Positions 36,056 to 49,400 are shown, numbered from the stretch's first letter. The stretch is 64,000 nt of DNA from Varanus komodoensis (GCF_004798865.1 NW_025335568.1:27977344-28041343); one strand, 5' to 3'. Translations and numbers: made by a program. Notes: generated from the sequence alone by a model not told the origin.

Positions 36056-37091
36056 AGAAAGAGAATGACTATGAGAGTACTTTCCGTGTTACCTTTCCAT
36101 ATGCAGAAATTAGTTTCAAAAAATGCTGCAGCTGTCACTAACCTGCTGACTGTGCACCATTCCAGTTGGAGTAGATGCCCAAAACATTTTGAGAATATTC
36201 TGTTTTTCGGGATAGCAGTGATGTGAAAGTAACTAAATGATAATTTTAGCCCCCCAAAAACACACATCAGCACCTGGATTACAAAATGCATTGCCCATAT
36301 TTACATTACATTCATTATTGAAACATTCCTGAAAATGTTGCTATCACTGAACAGCAATTGACAGCAATACAATGCACAAAATATTCTCTTGCATTGTTTG
36401 AATTTCTATTTTTTTTCAAGAAAATTCATATTACACCAAAACCAGACAAAACTGCATCCAGGACTACAAAGTTTCCACTGTAAGTCAATGTTTGGAGAAA
36501 CAAGCTCAAAAATGATAAAGTACCACATTAAACCAGTACATTTCTATGAAGATCATAAAATGGTAGGACTTAACCTTGGGTGAAATCTGAATTAGTGCAA
36601 CATGTTTACAATGTTTTGTTCTTAATATGTGCCAAGATCCCTCAAAACATGAATGGTTCTCAATTAAAAAACGCATTTCTCCAAGCACTTTCAAGTTAAA
36701 TGAATCAAAGGCAATTTGCCTAGCAAAGACGTTTTCCATTCTTAAATTTGAGAAGAACACATGAAAGAAAAAAAATATGAAATCTAATGTGGTCCACAAG
36801 AAACTTTTCAAATTAATGGAAAGAAGTAGAAGAAGAAAAACGCTGCTCCAATCCCCAACAGTAGAAATGAACACCTACATTATGTTGAGGTAAGAGAAGA
36901 GTTGATTGGATTGGTTCTTAGGATCACTGCTTGCAGATCGATCCAACAGAAATCCAGTTCTTGAGGATATACCCTCCGAATGCACTGCCCCTGATGTCAA
37001 TAGCCTGAACTGAAAATTGAAAAAGCCTAGCGTAAGTTTCTCTCATTTTCCCAATGTTAGAAGAAAAGGGTTAAAAGAAGTACCCATTACG

Positions 37092-37489
37092 TTAGCAACC
37101 CAGTGAAGCCTGCCCAGCAAGTCCAGATGTAAACAGAGCAAGGTGTCTCCTGGAATTCTTTTTGGCAAAGGGCTGATCACAGAGTTTTACTTCAATGTTC
37201 CCTTCACTGAATGCTTCTCTTCCGCTCTCATCTAAGGAGACTGTCTCTCTCTTACAAACAGCTTCCTTTCGTTGTATCATCGTAATTTCCAAGTTTCCAT
37301 GTCGCTTAGATGGGGCCCGGTTTTCTTTTAGAACGCAAAAGCAAATTGCAGAGACGAAGTTTTTCTTGAAGTTCTCATTCATAAAGGCATACACGATGGG
37401 GTTGCAAATGGAATTGGAAAACCCAATTACCTGAACTATACCAAAGATCATCTTAATGGTGACATCATCATACTCCTTTTCAAAATTAC
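37092..37489 (-). CDS. QRFPR: QRFPR exon 6 (TM7 and C-terminal tail)
   Basis: Residues 299-430 and the stop codon. It starts after a CTCTCTCTAG acceptor and completes Ser299 begun in exon 5. It carries NFEKEYDDVTIK (extracellular loop 3), TM7 with NPIVY, helix 8 (FMNENFKKN) and a basic, Ser/Thr-rich tail ending GQASLGC. EGNIEVKLC and RRHLALF in the tail are recognisable family features. The tail differs most from human, as expected. Confidence 0.96.
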
Positions 37490-40400
37490 CTAGAGAGAGG
37501 AAAATATGTATGAAACACTACTTTGCAATAGTAAGCATCATTTATGGCCGAGGTAATGGGCTGGATGAGGGCCAATAAATTGAAGCTCAATCCAGACAAG
37601 ACGGAGGTCCTGTTGGTTGGCAGATCGGGCTTCGGAGAGGGTGAATTGAACCTTGTCCTGAACAGGGTTGCACTCCCTCCTAGGAACAAGGTCCGCAGCC
37701 TGGGAGTGCTCCTCGACCCGGAGCTTTCACTGGAAGCTCAGGTAACAGCAGTGGCGAGGAGCGCTTTCCTCCAGCTTCGGCTGATTCATCAGCTGCACCC
37801 CTACCTGGAGTACGACTGCCTTGCGACAGTGACACATGCATTGGTGACTTCCCGCCTTGACTTCTGTAACGCGCTCTACGTGGGGCTACCCTTGAAGACG
37901 GTCCAGATACTTCAGTTGGTTCAAAATAGAGCTGCCAGGCTGCTGACGGGGACTGGGCGTTATGGTCACATGACTCCAGTTCTCTGTCAGCTTCACTGGC
38001 TTCCCATTGAAGTCTGGGCCCAATTCAAGGTGTTGGTGATGACCTATAAAGCCCTAAACGGCTTGGGTCCTGGTTACCTGAAGGAGCGCTTACGTCCATA
38101 TATGCCCGGCCGCCCCCTGAGATCAGTGGGAGAGGCCCTTCTCCGGGAACCCTCCGTGAAAGAAATTAGGAGGGTGGGTACACGGAGGAGGGCTTTCTCT
38201 GCAGTGGCGCCTAAGTTATGGAATGCGCTCCCCAGAGAGGTCCGCCTGGCGCCATTGTTATTTGTTTTTCGGCGCCAGGCGAAGACCTTTTTATTTAAGC
38301 GGCATTTTAACTGTTAGTATTACTTGATCTTATCTGGCCAGGGCGGCTTATTTTATATTGTATTTTTGGATTTTTAATGTTTATATTTATTGTAATTTAT
38401 ATTATAATTACTTTTATTTATTGTTGTAAGCCGCCCCGAGGCTTCGGCGAATGGGGCGGCATAAAAATGTTTTAATAAATAAATAATAAAAATAAATTTA
38501 TCCATACTTTCTGTGAAGGTTTAATAACTGATCTGTTTCAATTATCCATTTGTAAACAGAAAAAAACACTAATTTCCTCCAGAATAATTAGCATACAAGA
38601 TATACACAGATTAACTTGTGAACACATGTGATGAACCCTACAAATGAGGTGGCTATTTTTTAATCATGTATGTAGCATCTCTAGTTTTACTGTTACAGTT
38701 CTTCCTTGCTGAATAAACATCTGTTTCTTATTTGGCTAGCAATACATGCTTCTTTGTCTATACTTGCTAATTTTTTGTAACTCGGGGACTGCCTGTATAT
38801 GAATCATTCTGCTGACTCCTTCCACTCATAGTGACAGCATTTTGTGAATAGTGAATAACCCACATACTAATGTGATTTGCTGATTTAAGTGCACAGTCCA
38901 GTGCACACCTACCTAGCAGCAAACTTCATTAAATTCAATAGGGCTTGCTTTTGACTAGACATGCATAAAATTGCACTGCTAAGCAACTGAGAAATATCAA
39001 TGGATTTTACAATGGCATCCAATAATTGAGGGATACATGTGAATAAGGCATAGTCTGAAGTCTGTCGAAACTGCAAGAATGCAGCCTGAAGTAGCATTCC
39101 ACTGTTCAAATCCACTAGGACATTTCAGTTCTGCATCCCATTCCTCTATTAGGCCCAATGTAGCATACTAATTCAGTGATAATAGATATCCATAGACATG
39201 CACCTGCCACAACAGGCATTCCAGTAACTGAGGAGTATGTGGGGCTGAAAATGTGGCAGGACTAATCCTGGATTCTAATAAATGATGTAACTGTAAGTAT
39301 TCCCTTCTACCACCACAGGCAAATCATAATTGGCATCCATGCCAATCACTCATAATCTTCCCGCACTAACTGATCTAAGGTAAAATCAACTTGTCCATCC
39401 AACTCTGTACAGAAACATTTTTTCCAATTTTTAAAGTAAAAATGTATGGTTTTTGCAATAAGCCAGTATGAAGAGGAGCTTAGTGTACTGCACCAGGGCC
39501 TGGGAGAACGAGGTTCAAAACCCAACTCAGCTAGGAAGCTCATTAGAGGACTTTTGACCAGTCACAGACTCAGACTACCCTACTTCACAGGATTGTTAAT
39601 TGTGCTTAGACTAAAAATGAGTGCAGAACTATGTAAGCTGTCATGGGTTCCTCATGAGAGGAAAAAAGGTGGGATGGAAATCCAATATAATCATAATGTG
39701 TTGCAATTGATCAGCCAAAATTGCAACCAGTATTTTACTATCAGCATTAATTAACAAGAGGAATTGTTTGTTAGCACATTAAATATGTTCCTTGCTGGAT
39801 TTGCGAGCACTATAGAACAGGGATATTTAATGAAGCAAGAGAGTGAGCCTGCATCAAAAATAAAAGAATACAAACGGAGTAGTTTTAGAAACAAGAAGAA
39901 AGAATAGGTTTTATATCAATGGAAAACCTGCCTGGACCAGTGGTTTCCCAGAATTCATATTTCTAATTACCCTCTTAATTTCTGCTCACAAAAGAGCTAA
40001 AAGAAACTGCTGTTGTAAAGAATCTATATTTGAAGATTGATCTGGAAAAAAGGCAACCATATGCTACTTTGATATTTTACTGTACTCACAGTATATCTAC
40101 TATATTGATAGTCTATTTACTAGTTCCAATATAACCTTAACAACTATAAATTTACTTCTGCAGAAAAGTTTATATCTTGTTATTTTCATCTTTAATCATG
40201 GCAATTACATTCAATGTTTCTGTGTTTAAGTCAATGTGCCAAAATGTGTTCCCCATTCTCACAATAATCTTGCTGGAAATAAGTTAAATTCATTTATTTT
40301 ATTTTTTATTTTCTATTTTATTAAACCATTTTTATGCCACCCCATTCGCCGAAGCCTCGGGACAGCTTACAACAATAAATTAAAAGTAATTATAATATAA

Positions 40401-43400
40401 ATTACAATAAATATAAACATTAAATTAAAAATACAAAAATACAATATAAAATAAGACACCCTGGCCAGATAAAATCTAGTAATACTAACAGTTAAAATGC
40501 CACTTAAATAAAAAGGTCTNNNNNNNNNNNNNNNNNNNNNNNNNNNNNNNNNNNNNNNNNNNNNNNNNNNNNNNNNNNNNNNNNNNNNNNNNNNNNNNNN
40601 NNNNNNNNNNNNNNNNNNNTGTCACCTGAGCTTCCAGTGAAAGCTCCGGGTCGAGGAGCACTCCCAGGCTGTGGACCTTGTCCCTAAGAGGGAGTGCAAC
40701 CCTGTTCAGGACAAGGTTCAATTCACCCTCTCCAAAGCCCGATCTGCCAACCAACAGGACCTCCGTGTTGTCTGGAATGAGCTTCAGTTTATTTCTGTCT
40801 GATGTGAAGGAATTATTTATCTTATATTTTACATTCCGTAACTCCTGATACAGCCAAGTAGGTGGCAGAAATGGCAATGGGTTAGAAGCACTTTCAATTC
40901 CTCACATAATGATGCCTGTTGAAATTTTAAAATTTCTTATTATGTGAAGCTTAAGCAATAATTATACCCTAGATAAAAGCTTTGCTGCCTTCCCACTCAG
41001 TGACATCAGTTTCCTCAGCACCCTAATTATTTTCAAAACACTCACAAAGCTCTGCAAAAATCCAATTTTTAAATATCTTGTCATTAAGAAGTGAAACATG
41101 AAAGTGCCAAAGCCTAAGAGCAAGGCAAATCTGAAAATTTCTATTTCAAATAGATTGGGGCACAATCTTAAATTACCAGTGTTTCAATTTTACATGCTTT
41201 AATTTGACTTATCAGTGATTTAGAGGCTGAAAAGTAATTTAATTAAAAGCAATTCTAATGGAATGGTGAAATAAATGTATCATCATGGCACTCACCAGGG
41301 TGCACAATTCTCCAAGCATCCAACAAATTAATTTCAACCACTCAGGACTGTGGCACAAGCCTCTATTTGACACTTGGAGGGGCAGCATATTTTGGTCCAA
41401 CAGAGGATCTAAAATGCTATTATAGCACCCCCAAACACACACCCATCAAGTAATCATGGCCAATTTCAACAACTTTGCTAATACAGTATCACCATATTTC
41501 TCAACTAAAACCAAAAAAGAACCCCTCAGGATCAGTCAACACCTGTTGCACTAGAAAAGAGAGTCATCTGTGGATTAAAATTGCAGCTTCCTTGAACTAT
41601 GTTTCTGCATCTGTTATGCAAATTCCTCTAACCCAGTTTCAACAAATAATCAAATTTCATCAAGTGGGTTTTGTGTAGAAAAGCATTACATTCTATAAAC
41701 TTGGAAAGAATTGTCTGCTGCTTATTTATATTCCCTAGCTCCTTGACGTACCTGAAAATTACATTACAAGAGAGAATTCATTATATTTCAAGATAGAAAG
41801 ATACCAGAATTCAAGAGGCGATTTAGGTAATACAAGTACACAGTTATTAAAAAAAAAACAACTTCAAAGGAAGGAAGGAACAGAAGAGGACAGCACTGAA
41901 CAAAAAAAGAAGCAAAGAATGAAAGCAACAAAATCATAAGGGAGTACTTGGAATTTTACATTATGACAAATAAGTTAAAGTATGTTCTATGTATAATAAG
42001 GATATCTTGATTGCTCTGTTTGTGTTTATGCATATAACCAAGATTGAGAAGTTTGTTTACCTTTCCATGTTGCCAAGTTTATTTCTTCCCACTTGTACAT
42101 CAGGTTGCAGATGTGATTTATTTATTATATTTCTATATTGCACAATAGCCAAAGCATGAAAATCCATACACATTTTTATACACAAGGAAATTCATATGCA
42201 TTTTCTTCTAATACAAACCTTTGATATAAGGTATTTCCATACCTTTATTTTCCATAGCTTATGCATTTTTGCATGCAACTTTCCCTAATATATCTATTTT
42301 GTATGCATTCTGATTAGAGGAAATCTAGAAGTCATTTGCATTCCAGTTTGTAGATTAGTTAGGATTCATGAATTAGATTGGACCATGTTAAAATGAGACC
42401 AAAACTGATTTTTCTCCCATTCCCTGTATATAATGATCTGTATTATGGTTGAGTCCTTTATTAGTATCAGTGGCTGTGAAGATATTCTTTACTGAAGCAT
42501 GAATTGTATACAATTCAATATTCCATACTATTTTATGGATTTCCCACACCCTGCTTCTTGGATAAAAAACCAAACCACAACACTTTCAGAAGAACAAGTT
42601 ACTTACTGTATTCAATCATCATATGCATTACGTGAAAAGGAGCCCAGCAAACGGCAAACAAAACCACAACAGTTATCATCATGATAATTGCTCGCTTCTT
42701 TTTCCTGAAAGAAGACAAAGGTACATTGAGAATTTCTGCATGATGTCTGGACAAGCATAAGAATCTGGAAAGGATACAAACGATGTGGGTGCGGAATGAC
42801 AGAGAGGTCTATAACTAAATGTTCCCCAGCAGCAGTGCCAGGGAAGACTTTTCCCTGAGTTTATGAAAAGCTGTTGCCAGTGAGACCAGACATTAGACAC
42901 CATGATCCAACCGTCTAGTTCCGCATAAGGTAGCTTCACATGTTCGTGACTATTTTACTACACCTTTGGACAAGAGGTTTGGCAAAACCTTCCTTGCCAC
43001 TTGGTAGCTGATGTATATGATCAAGCTACAAAAGTGTAAGAGAATTTACCAGGGGCAGTCTATGGCTGTGCTGGTTCACACATTATGACAGCCCATGGGC
43101 TAAACAGCCTGTGAATTGTTAATAACAAGGGGCAAAGGGTGGATGCCCTGCCTGCAGCACACCCAGCTCTTCCACTTTCATTCAACAAGTCACAATCAGT
43201 TCTTTCATAGATTGCTTGGCATGTCAAGAGCTCTGAGACATTGAGGGGCCAAGCAAGCCAGCACTCCCAGCTTAAACAACTTGCTAAACAACCCATGAGG
43301 GAACCATTCATGGGTTGCTGGGTCAAAACAAAACCAGCAGGCACATTGCAGCCAGCATGTTCCTTCCTTTGTATATTCATTCATGGATTGTATAACAGAC

Positions 43401-46400
43401 GGACAATTGTGTCATGTGAACTGGGCCTCTGCCTTTTCCGGTTGAAGAAATAGAACATCTGGGTTGTGCTACCACTTTCCTGCATTCTACACAACTAAGT
43501 GGAATGTGTCTACTTTTACTCTGAGAAATAGTAAAACAATGAGAAACAAGAACGTTTCTGCTACCATTTGAAAAAGAAGGTGTTGCCACCACCTGGACCA
43601 ATGCTGGCTTAGGGAGATGCTGCAGCACAGGTCTAGGCTCCTCTAACATCATGTGGAGATAAACACATTACCAAGCACAGCTTTCCCCAATTTGATGCCC
43701 TCCAGACATGTCAAGAGATATACTGGAAAACAACTCACATCATCCTTAGTCAACATGCCTAAACCCATCATTCTGGGGGTGATATGTAATTCAACATATC
43801 TGAAATACACTAGGTTGGAAGAGCCATCCAAGAGAAAGGAGCTGCACTAAACAGGCTCCCATGTTAACTGAGCTATGCAAAATGTGGGTGGGTGTTAAGT
43901 GGTCTAGAATTGATAGATTATTATTATGCTGAAATTGTAGATGTCATTAATATTTAGGACTATTAAAACTTGTCGATAAGTTTGCTTTTATAATGTTCAT
44001 CGCCCATGACTGCGGGAATCTTCCAAAGAAAAGGTGATATTGAATGTTTGCTGTAGCTTTCTTAACAATTGGTGGTGAGATTTCTGACTGATTGCTCTTA
44101 GTAACTGATTGCTCAAGTGATTCCTACTCCTAGCAAAGGATGAGATAATCCATGTCTCTGCCTGAAAAAAACCAGAAACTGGGGATCTCTAGTTGGGAAA
44201 ACATGTCTCTAGGCAGAGAACTCCTAATGCTACCAATAAGAAGGTATTGTGCAGCTAGTCCTTCTTTTTCTCCTTGACATTTTTTCCTATGGTAAGTAAA
44301 AAATGGGAGAAATGGAGGGCAACATAGAAAGACCGTGAAATGCCACCTGGATTCCTCCCCCCCTGTACAATTCTGTGAATGAGGAAAGTTGATGTCTGGA
44401 AGCATCCAGGCGAAAGGCAGCATTTGCTTCTGACTAGGAGTTTGGTCCTAAGTATACCTTGTCAAGATAATTCCTGTCTACATGCATGCTGTTATTCTCA
44501 AAAAAAGGAAGAGGCCCGCTAAAGAAGCCAATAAAAGATACTTAACCAAAAGTTTGGGTCACAGAGACTGAGAGTACGCACCATGCTATTTTGGACATTT
44601 CATTCCCATGAATGGTTTGCAGAACAGAAGCATCCCCAACTCTTTTCTTAATCCAGAGCTCACAACCAATCTTACTGTAGAGCAAGAGCATCAGCATCAA
44701 GGGGAGAAGGAAGAGAATGACCAAAATGAAAGTAGCATATATCTTTTGGTGAACAGAACTGGCCCATTCTTCCAAGCAGCAAACATATTCTTTATCATAA
44801 AGGAAGTCATATTTATTCTGAAACAAAAGAAATTAAAATCTCAATATAGGCAAATATACTTCCATTGTCAATGGCCTATGAATAAGAAAAACTGCATACA
44901 ATTTCATCAGATATATGCAAGGGCCTTGGATTAACTTGGGGCACTACTCTGCTTAAACCACATACTTTCAGGTATCAGATACAGAGATTATTCCCAGCCT
45001 TGCATTGCTGAGATCCTTTAGCTAATAACAACAGTCACACTTCATGGCAGGAATCCTGGCTTACTGAACCACACTTTGAACAAGTTGCATGCTAGTGCAT
45101 CAACTCTCAGCTAGTACATGCAACTTGCAGCTCATCGGCTCCCATTAGGTTCCTCCTGCAAGTGGGTAAACAAGTGATGTACAGCTAGGTTCATGTGATA
45201 TCCAAAGCAGAAGTTACTGTACCTAAACAAGCCAGGATTTGTAGGCCTTCCTTGATCCATGGTTTGTTGCTGGTTTACAAATTCTAGCTTAAGTGAGATA
45301 AAACATAATCCTCAATTCAAATTTCACCCTAATATATCTATGCCTGATTTTTTTCAAACAAGCCAAAGAAGAGCAAAGGAGAGCCAGTGTGGTGTGGTGG
45401 TTAAGAGCATGGGACTGGGACTCAGACGATCTGGGTTCGAGTCCCCGCTCAGCCATGGAGCCAACTGGGTGACTTTGGGCCAGTCACAGACTCTCAGCCC
45501 AACCTACCTCACAGGGTTGTTGTTGTGGGGATAAGATGGAGGAGGAGAATGATGTAAGCTGCCTTGAGCCCTTTGTAGGGAAAAGACAGGATATAAATGG
45601 AAAAATAAATAAATGACTAAATAAATATAAAGCAGAACAGTAAAGTAATATTAATCCTAACTAGCTAATTCACATTTGTTGTCTTTGTGAAAAATGTAGA
45701 AACTCAAAACATTTGTCTATTTACTTGGGGTGGGGAGTGTTTCCCTATAAGAAAGCTGAAAATTCTTAGAAATGAATACCTATAAGCAACATATATATCA
45801 TGTCATTTTTTTCAAATAAATCAAATTAGCACATTGTAAGCCGCTCCGAGGCTTCGGCAAATGGGGCGGCATAGAAATTTCTAAATAAATAAATAAAAAT
45901 AATTGCAAAAGAAAAATCTATAATTCCTAATAACCAAATCTACTTCTAAAGAGCAGAACTCAAAGTACTATGCTTTATAAGACTCAATAAATCGAGCAGA
46001 GTTAAGGTAAAATTCAAGATACACATGAAAGTGACAGCATGAATTCACCCTGAAATTATGTTTATGGCCAAAAAGAATAAACATAGTTCAACCAATATAC
46101 TGTGAAGGCCAGGTGAATATTATTTCAAAGAACAGTCCATAAATCCAGTAACAGTGCAATTCAAACTTGGAGAATTATGGACATATTAGAAGAGTAGAAG
46201 CATGGAGGCCGAGGTTGCCTCTGCACTTCTCCCACCATGCAAAATAGTTAGACCGCTTTTGTCTCAGAGCACAAGAAGAGGATGCTGAGGCACTGCCAAA
46301 ATACTGGCATACAAGATCCTGCAACCTTGCATCTTGGAGTCACAGCAAGTGTGGCTATTTCTTCAGAGAAAAGCAAATGCTTAACCTTTAGAGCACTTCA

Positions 46401-49400
46401 AGTTCACAGCATGTTTCGAAGACTGCAGCTAGGACTTCAAATAATGCTACTGCCATCTTGACAGCATCTAGTGGCTATAGGATCACACTCCAAGTTGTCG
46501 TGTAATTTGTCATTTCCAGTTCTAACAGTAAAGTGTTAATACTGTGAGAGAACATAGTCTATTCTAATTATTTCTCAACTGACAAGTTTACAAGTGTTTT
46601 GCAAATAGGAAAAACACACACTATACAAATACTCAATATAATTATTGGCCTAGACGGGTCTAATTGCACAGCACAACATACCGTACCTCTAGTCGCTGTA
46701 CGTGCCACATAGGTGACCCAACAATAGCTGCCAGCAACCAGACTATACCTGAAAATAAGGACAGAATTGTTATGTTTTTTCAGAGATGCAACCACATAAA
46801 TCACAGTAACCTAGTTGTATTTTTGTTTAAATTACTGATGCAGCATGCAGAGCATTGGTCTTGGTGTCATTTTATATTTATTAAATGTATATCCATATTC
46901 TACCAAACATGGCACTCAAGGCAGCTAACAAGATAAATTAGATAAAATACAGATGAATTATAACAATAAAATAATTCAGTTGAAAAGAAGCAGACAGCAC
47001 CCAAGCAGCCAAAATCCTTCAGCAGCGACCAACTTACATGCCAAAGAACTGCCTGAACGAAAAGTTCCTTGCCTGCTGGTAGAAGGACAACAAACAGGAA
47101 ACAAACCAAGACACCATTAACAGAGAGTTCCAGAGCCTGGAAATGCCACAGAAGTTGCCACCAAACATGCTTATAGTGGGGAAGCAACCAAGAAAGGTGC
47201 CTCCCCCAAAGCTCTTGCAACCTTGGCAGGCTCGTACAGGAGGGAGAAGGCAGTCATTCAGCTAGCCTAATCTCAAGTTGTGTAACGCTTTCAGGTCAAA
47301 ACCAGCTTTTGAATTGTGCCTGGAAACACCAGTAGCCAAAGAAGCTGTTGCAAAAAGGAAGCCAAAGGCAACTGCCCCAGTCAGCAGTCTGCCCCACAGC
47401 ACTCTGGACCAAATAAGCTTTCAAACTCTTTTCGGTAACACCGAAGGCATGTTGCACTAAACCAAATGGGATGTAATCCTGAAAAAAATGTTAAGGTTAG
47501 CAAGCATCATGAAGATGGTTAGAAGTAGGGGTGATGATGCAACACACATTCTGCCTTGTTTGGTGAGCTACCAAGATTGTCCAGGACCTTACCAAGCATT
47601 TTGTACGCTCTTCTGTTGGTGTACTGCCATTTCATTTTTAGAGGGTGGACAATGCCATTGTATCTTTCCACAGCAATGCAGCTCATTGTAAGAATCTCAG
47701 TAACTATTGCAGTGGACTGGACAAACGGCACCATCTTGCAGGCAAAGGCACCTAAACAGGATTGGAGCAAAAAATCCAAGTCATCAGCAGCATCCATATT
47801 AAAAACATTTTTCCGCATTTGTGTCTTGTCTCTGAAGGATATTTTGTAACCTGAAGTAAGCTGGAATGATCAGTATTGTCTCCATACTGGCTCCTGTTTT
47901 GTTTGTTCTAAAGGTAAATACATTCATTTCAACATGAATTCTGAGACAGGCATGTGATTTAAGCCCTGAAGTCCCTGACACGAAGGTCAATAGAACAAAT
48001 TATAGTAAATATGAAGGCCAATTGGTCTGCCTTCTTGCCTGTACAACTATGTAAATCAGTAAACATTTCGACACTACCAAAGTTAAGCACTCTTCAATTT
48101 CAAGAAAATCAACAAAATTAATAAGTGCTTAACCTTGAGCAGAGTGTATAAAGATATCCTGATCTTTCAGGCCATAAATGCTGAAATCAAAACTTCAAAA
48201 TTATCTTGCTAGCAAACATTTTACTCAAAACTAAAGATGCTTCTTCAAATAAGAAGCAAAATTAGCACAGTTAATTCACAGTTCATTTCACACTTTCTGA
48301 AGATAATCACAGTTTTTTGAATGTGTGAAAATGCTAGTAGCTGTTGTCCCCCATTACAAAAATCATAATTTTATCAGGCAATTATCCAACAAGGAAGACA
48401 AAACTGGAAGCATTATTCTTAAGAAAACAAACAACAAGTCAATTTAATAAATATAAGTTAAACAGCCATAGCAGTTGATGGCAAAGTGGTGCAGTATCCT
48501 AGCCATTTTCAAAAACTCATTCCACCTTCCTATTTCTCCTTTTACATTCTCTGTTACTCAGTAAAAACTTTGTGAAGATGGTCAAATCTAGGCTTTTTGA
48601 CTGAACTGAGTTCAAATAAACCTGAATCAAGGTGTGGGTTAATATTGTGATAAGAAATATCACAATATTACACAGTGTTGTGATAAGAAATATCACAATA
48701 TTCAGATAAGAAATGCCATTTTTAAAAGTCCCATAGTGCAGGAGTGACAACTTGTCATAGGAATTAATAAATAAATCCAAGATGCTAATGCAGTTATGAT
48801 TGGCAACTGACATAGGTACCACAAACAGAAAGGTTGCAGTCAGTCTACTTAATGCCCCAACGTTATAACTGAGGCTGCCTTGTGCGAGAATTAAACCTTA
48901 AGCCACATGCTATGGTAGGGGATCTTCTGGAGAAGAGTGTCCATATGGCAGTGACCCAAAGCTCCAATGAGAACAGAGATGCGTGCAAACTTCAGATCCT
49001 TGTTGAGGCTGTACCTGTGTGCTGAATGAGAACTGGAATGCAATTGCAGAGCAGCAGACTTTAAACTAAAATTTTGCCACTCAGACTTCGCTTTAAAACA
49101 TTCTGTATATGTTTTTTCCTTCATTAAGGATTTTCAGCACTTGGGCAGGCTTTTCAGACCTTGCAGACTGAGAATAACAAATTATTCTATGAAAACTAGC
49201 TTTAAATATTATCTACCAAAGCTCTGTTTACTTTCCAGAGAGAAAGCTATTCAGCCCTTTTGAAAGCCTTTTTTATTCTCGTGGCTAACCGTAACAGTTT
49301 TTAAAGCTTTAGTTTTCAACCCAAGCAAGTTAAATAACTGCATTTCAGTTTGCTAGGAAATTAGATCCATTCTATCACTGCTTATCATTTTGATTGTAGA

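Larger units (their letters stand above)
33448..36500. other. intergenic stretch downstream of QRFPR
   Basis: Holds a foldback MITE at 35250 and part of a GCAATCCTA repeat at 35988. In the first kilobase past the QRFPR stop (36100-37091) I see no AATAAA or ATTAAA on the minus strand, so the 3' UTR end cannot be placed. Confidence 0.4.
37490..42606 (-). other. QRFPR: QRFPR intron 5
   Basis: Donor GTAAGT, acceptor CTCTAG. It contains an antisense L2-like LINE starting about 57 bp from the acceptor, a palindromic repeat at 38888, an old MIR-like SINE at 39458, a second L2-like copy with the assembly gap at 40290-40800, and a LINE-tail scrap near 42114-42155. Because of the gap, the true length is probably about 0.4 kb more than shown. 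Confidence 0.85.
42705..44581 (-). other. QRFPR: QRFPR intron 4
   Basis: Donor GTGCGT, acceptor TTTCAG. It contains a DNA element with terminal inverted repeats at 43071-43425 and a foldback MITE at 43683. The remainder is unclassified. Confidence 0.85.
44818..46686 (-). other. QRFPR: QRFPR intron 3
   Basis: Donor GTACGG, acceptor TTTGTTTCAG. It holds a young MIR-like SINE at 45381 and a minimal L2-like tail at 45836. 45040-45290 has repeat-like words such as CCATGGTTTGTTGC, but its ends cannot be placed. Confidence 0.85.

Noticed and set aside
36506-36874. 122-codon minus-strand frame just downstream of the QRFPR stop
   Set aside because: Low-complexity Phe/Leu-rich translation, AT-rich, no homology that I can recognise; probably 3' UTR or flanking noncoding DNA.
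37544-38317. 257-codon frame as a host gene nested in QRFPR intron 5
   Set aside because: The sequence is the C-terminal reverse-transcriptase region of a CR1/L2-clade LINE, with the LINE 3' tail after it and related copies nearby.
40485-40877. 130-codon frame spanning the N gap
   Set aside because: The frame is continuous only because the Ns translate as unknown residues. Both sides belong to the L2-like LINE.
45425-45450. tRNA gene suggested by a perfect B box
   Set aside because: The box belongs to the tRNA-derived head of an MIR-like SINE; the cloverleaf is not kept and the SINE body and tail follow.
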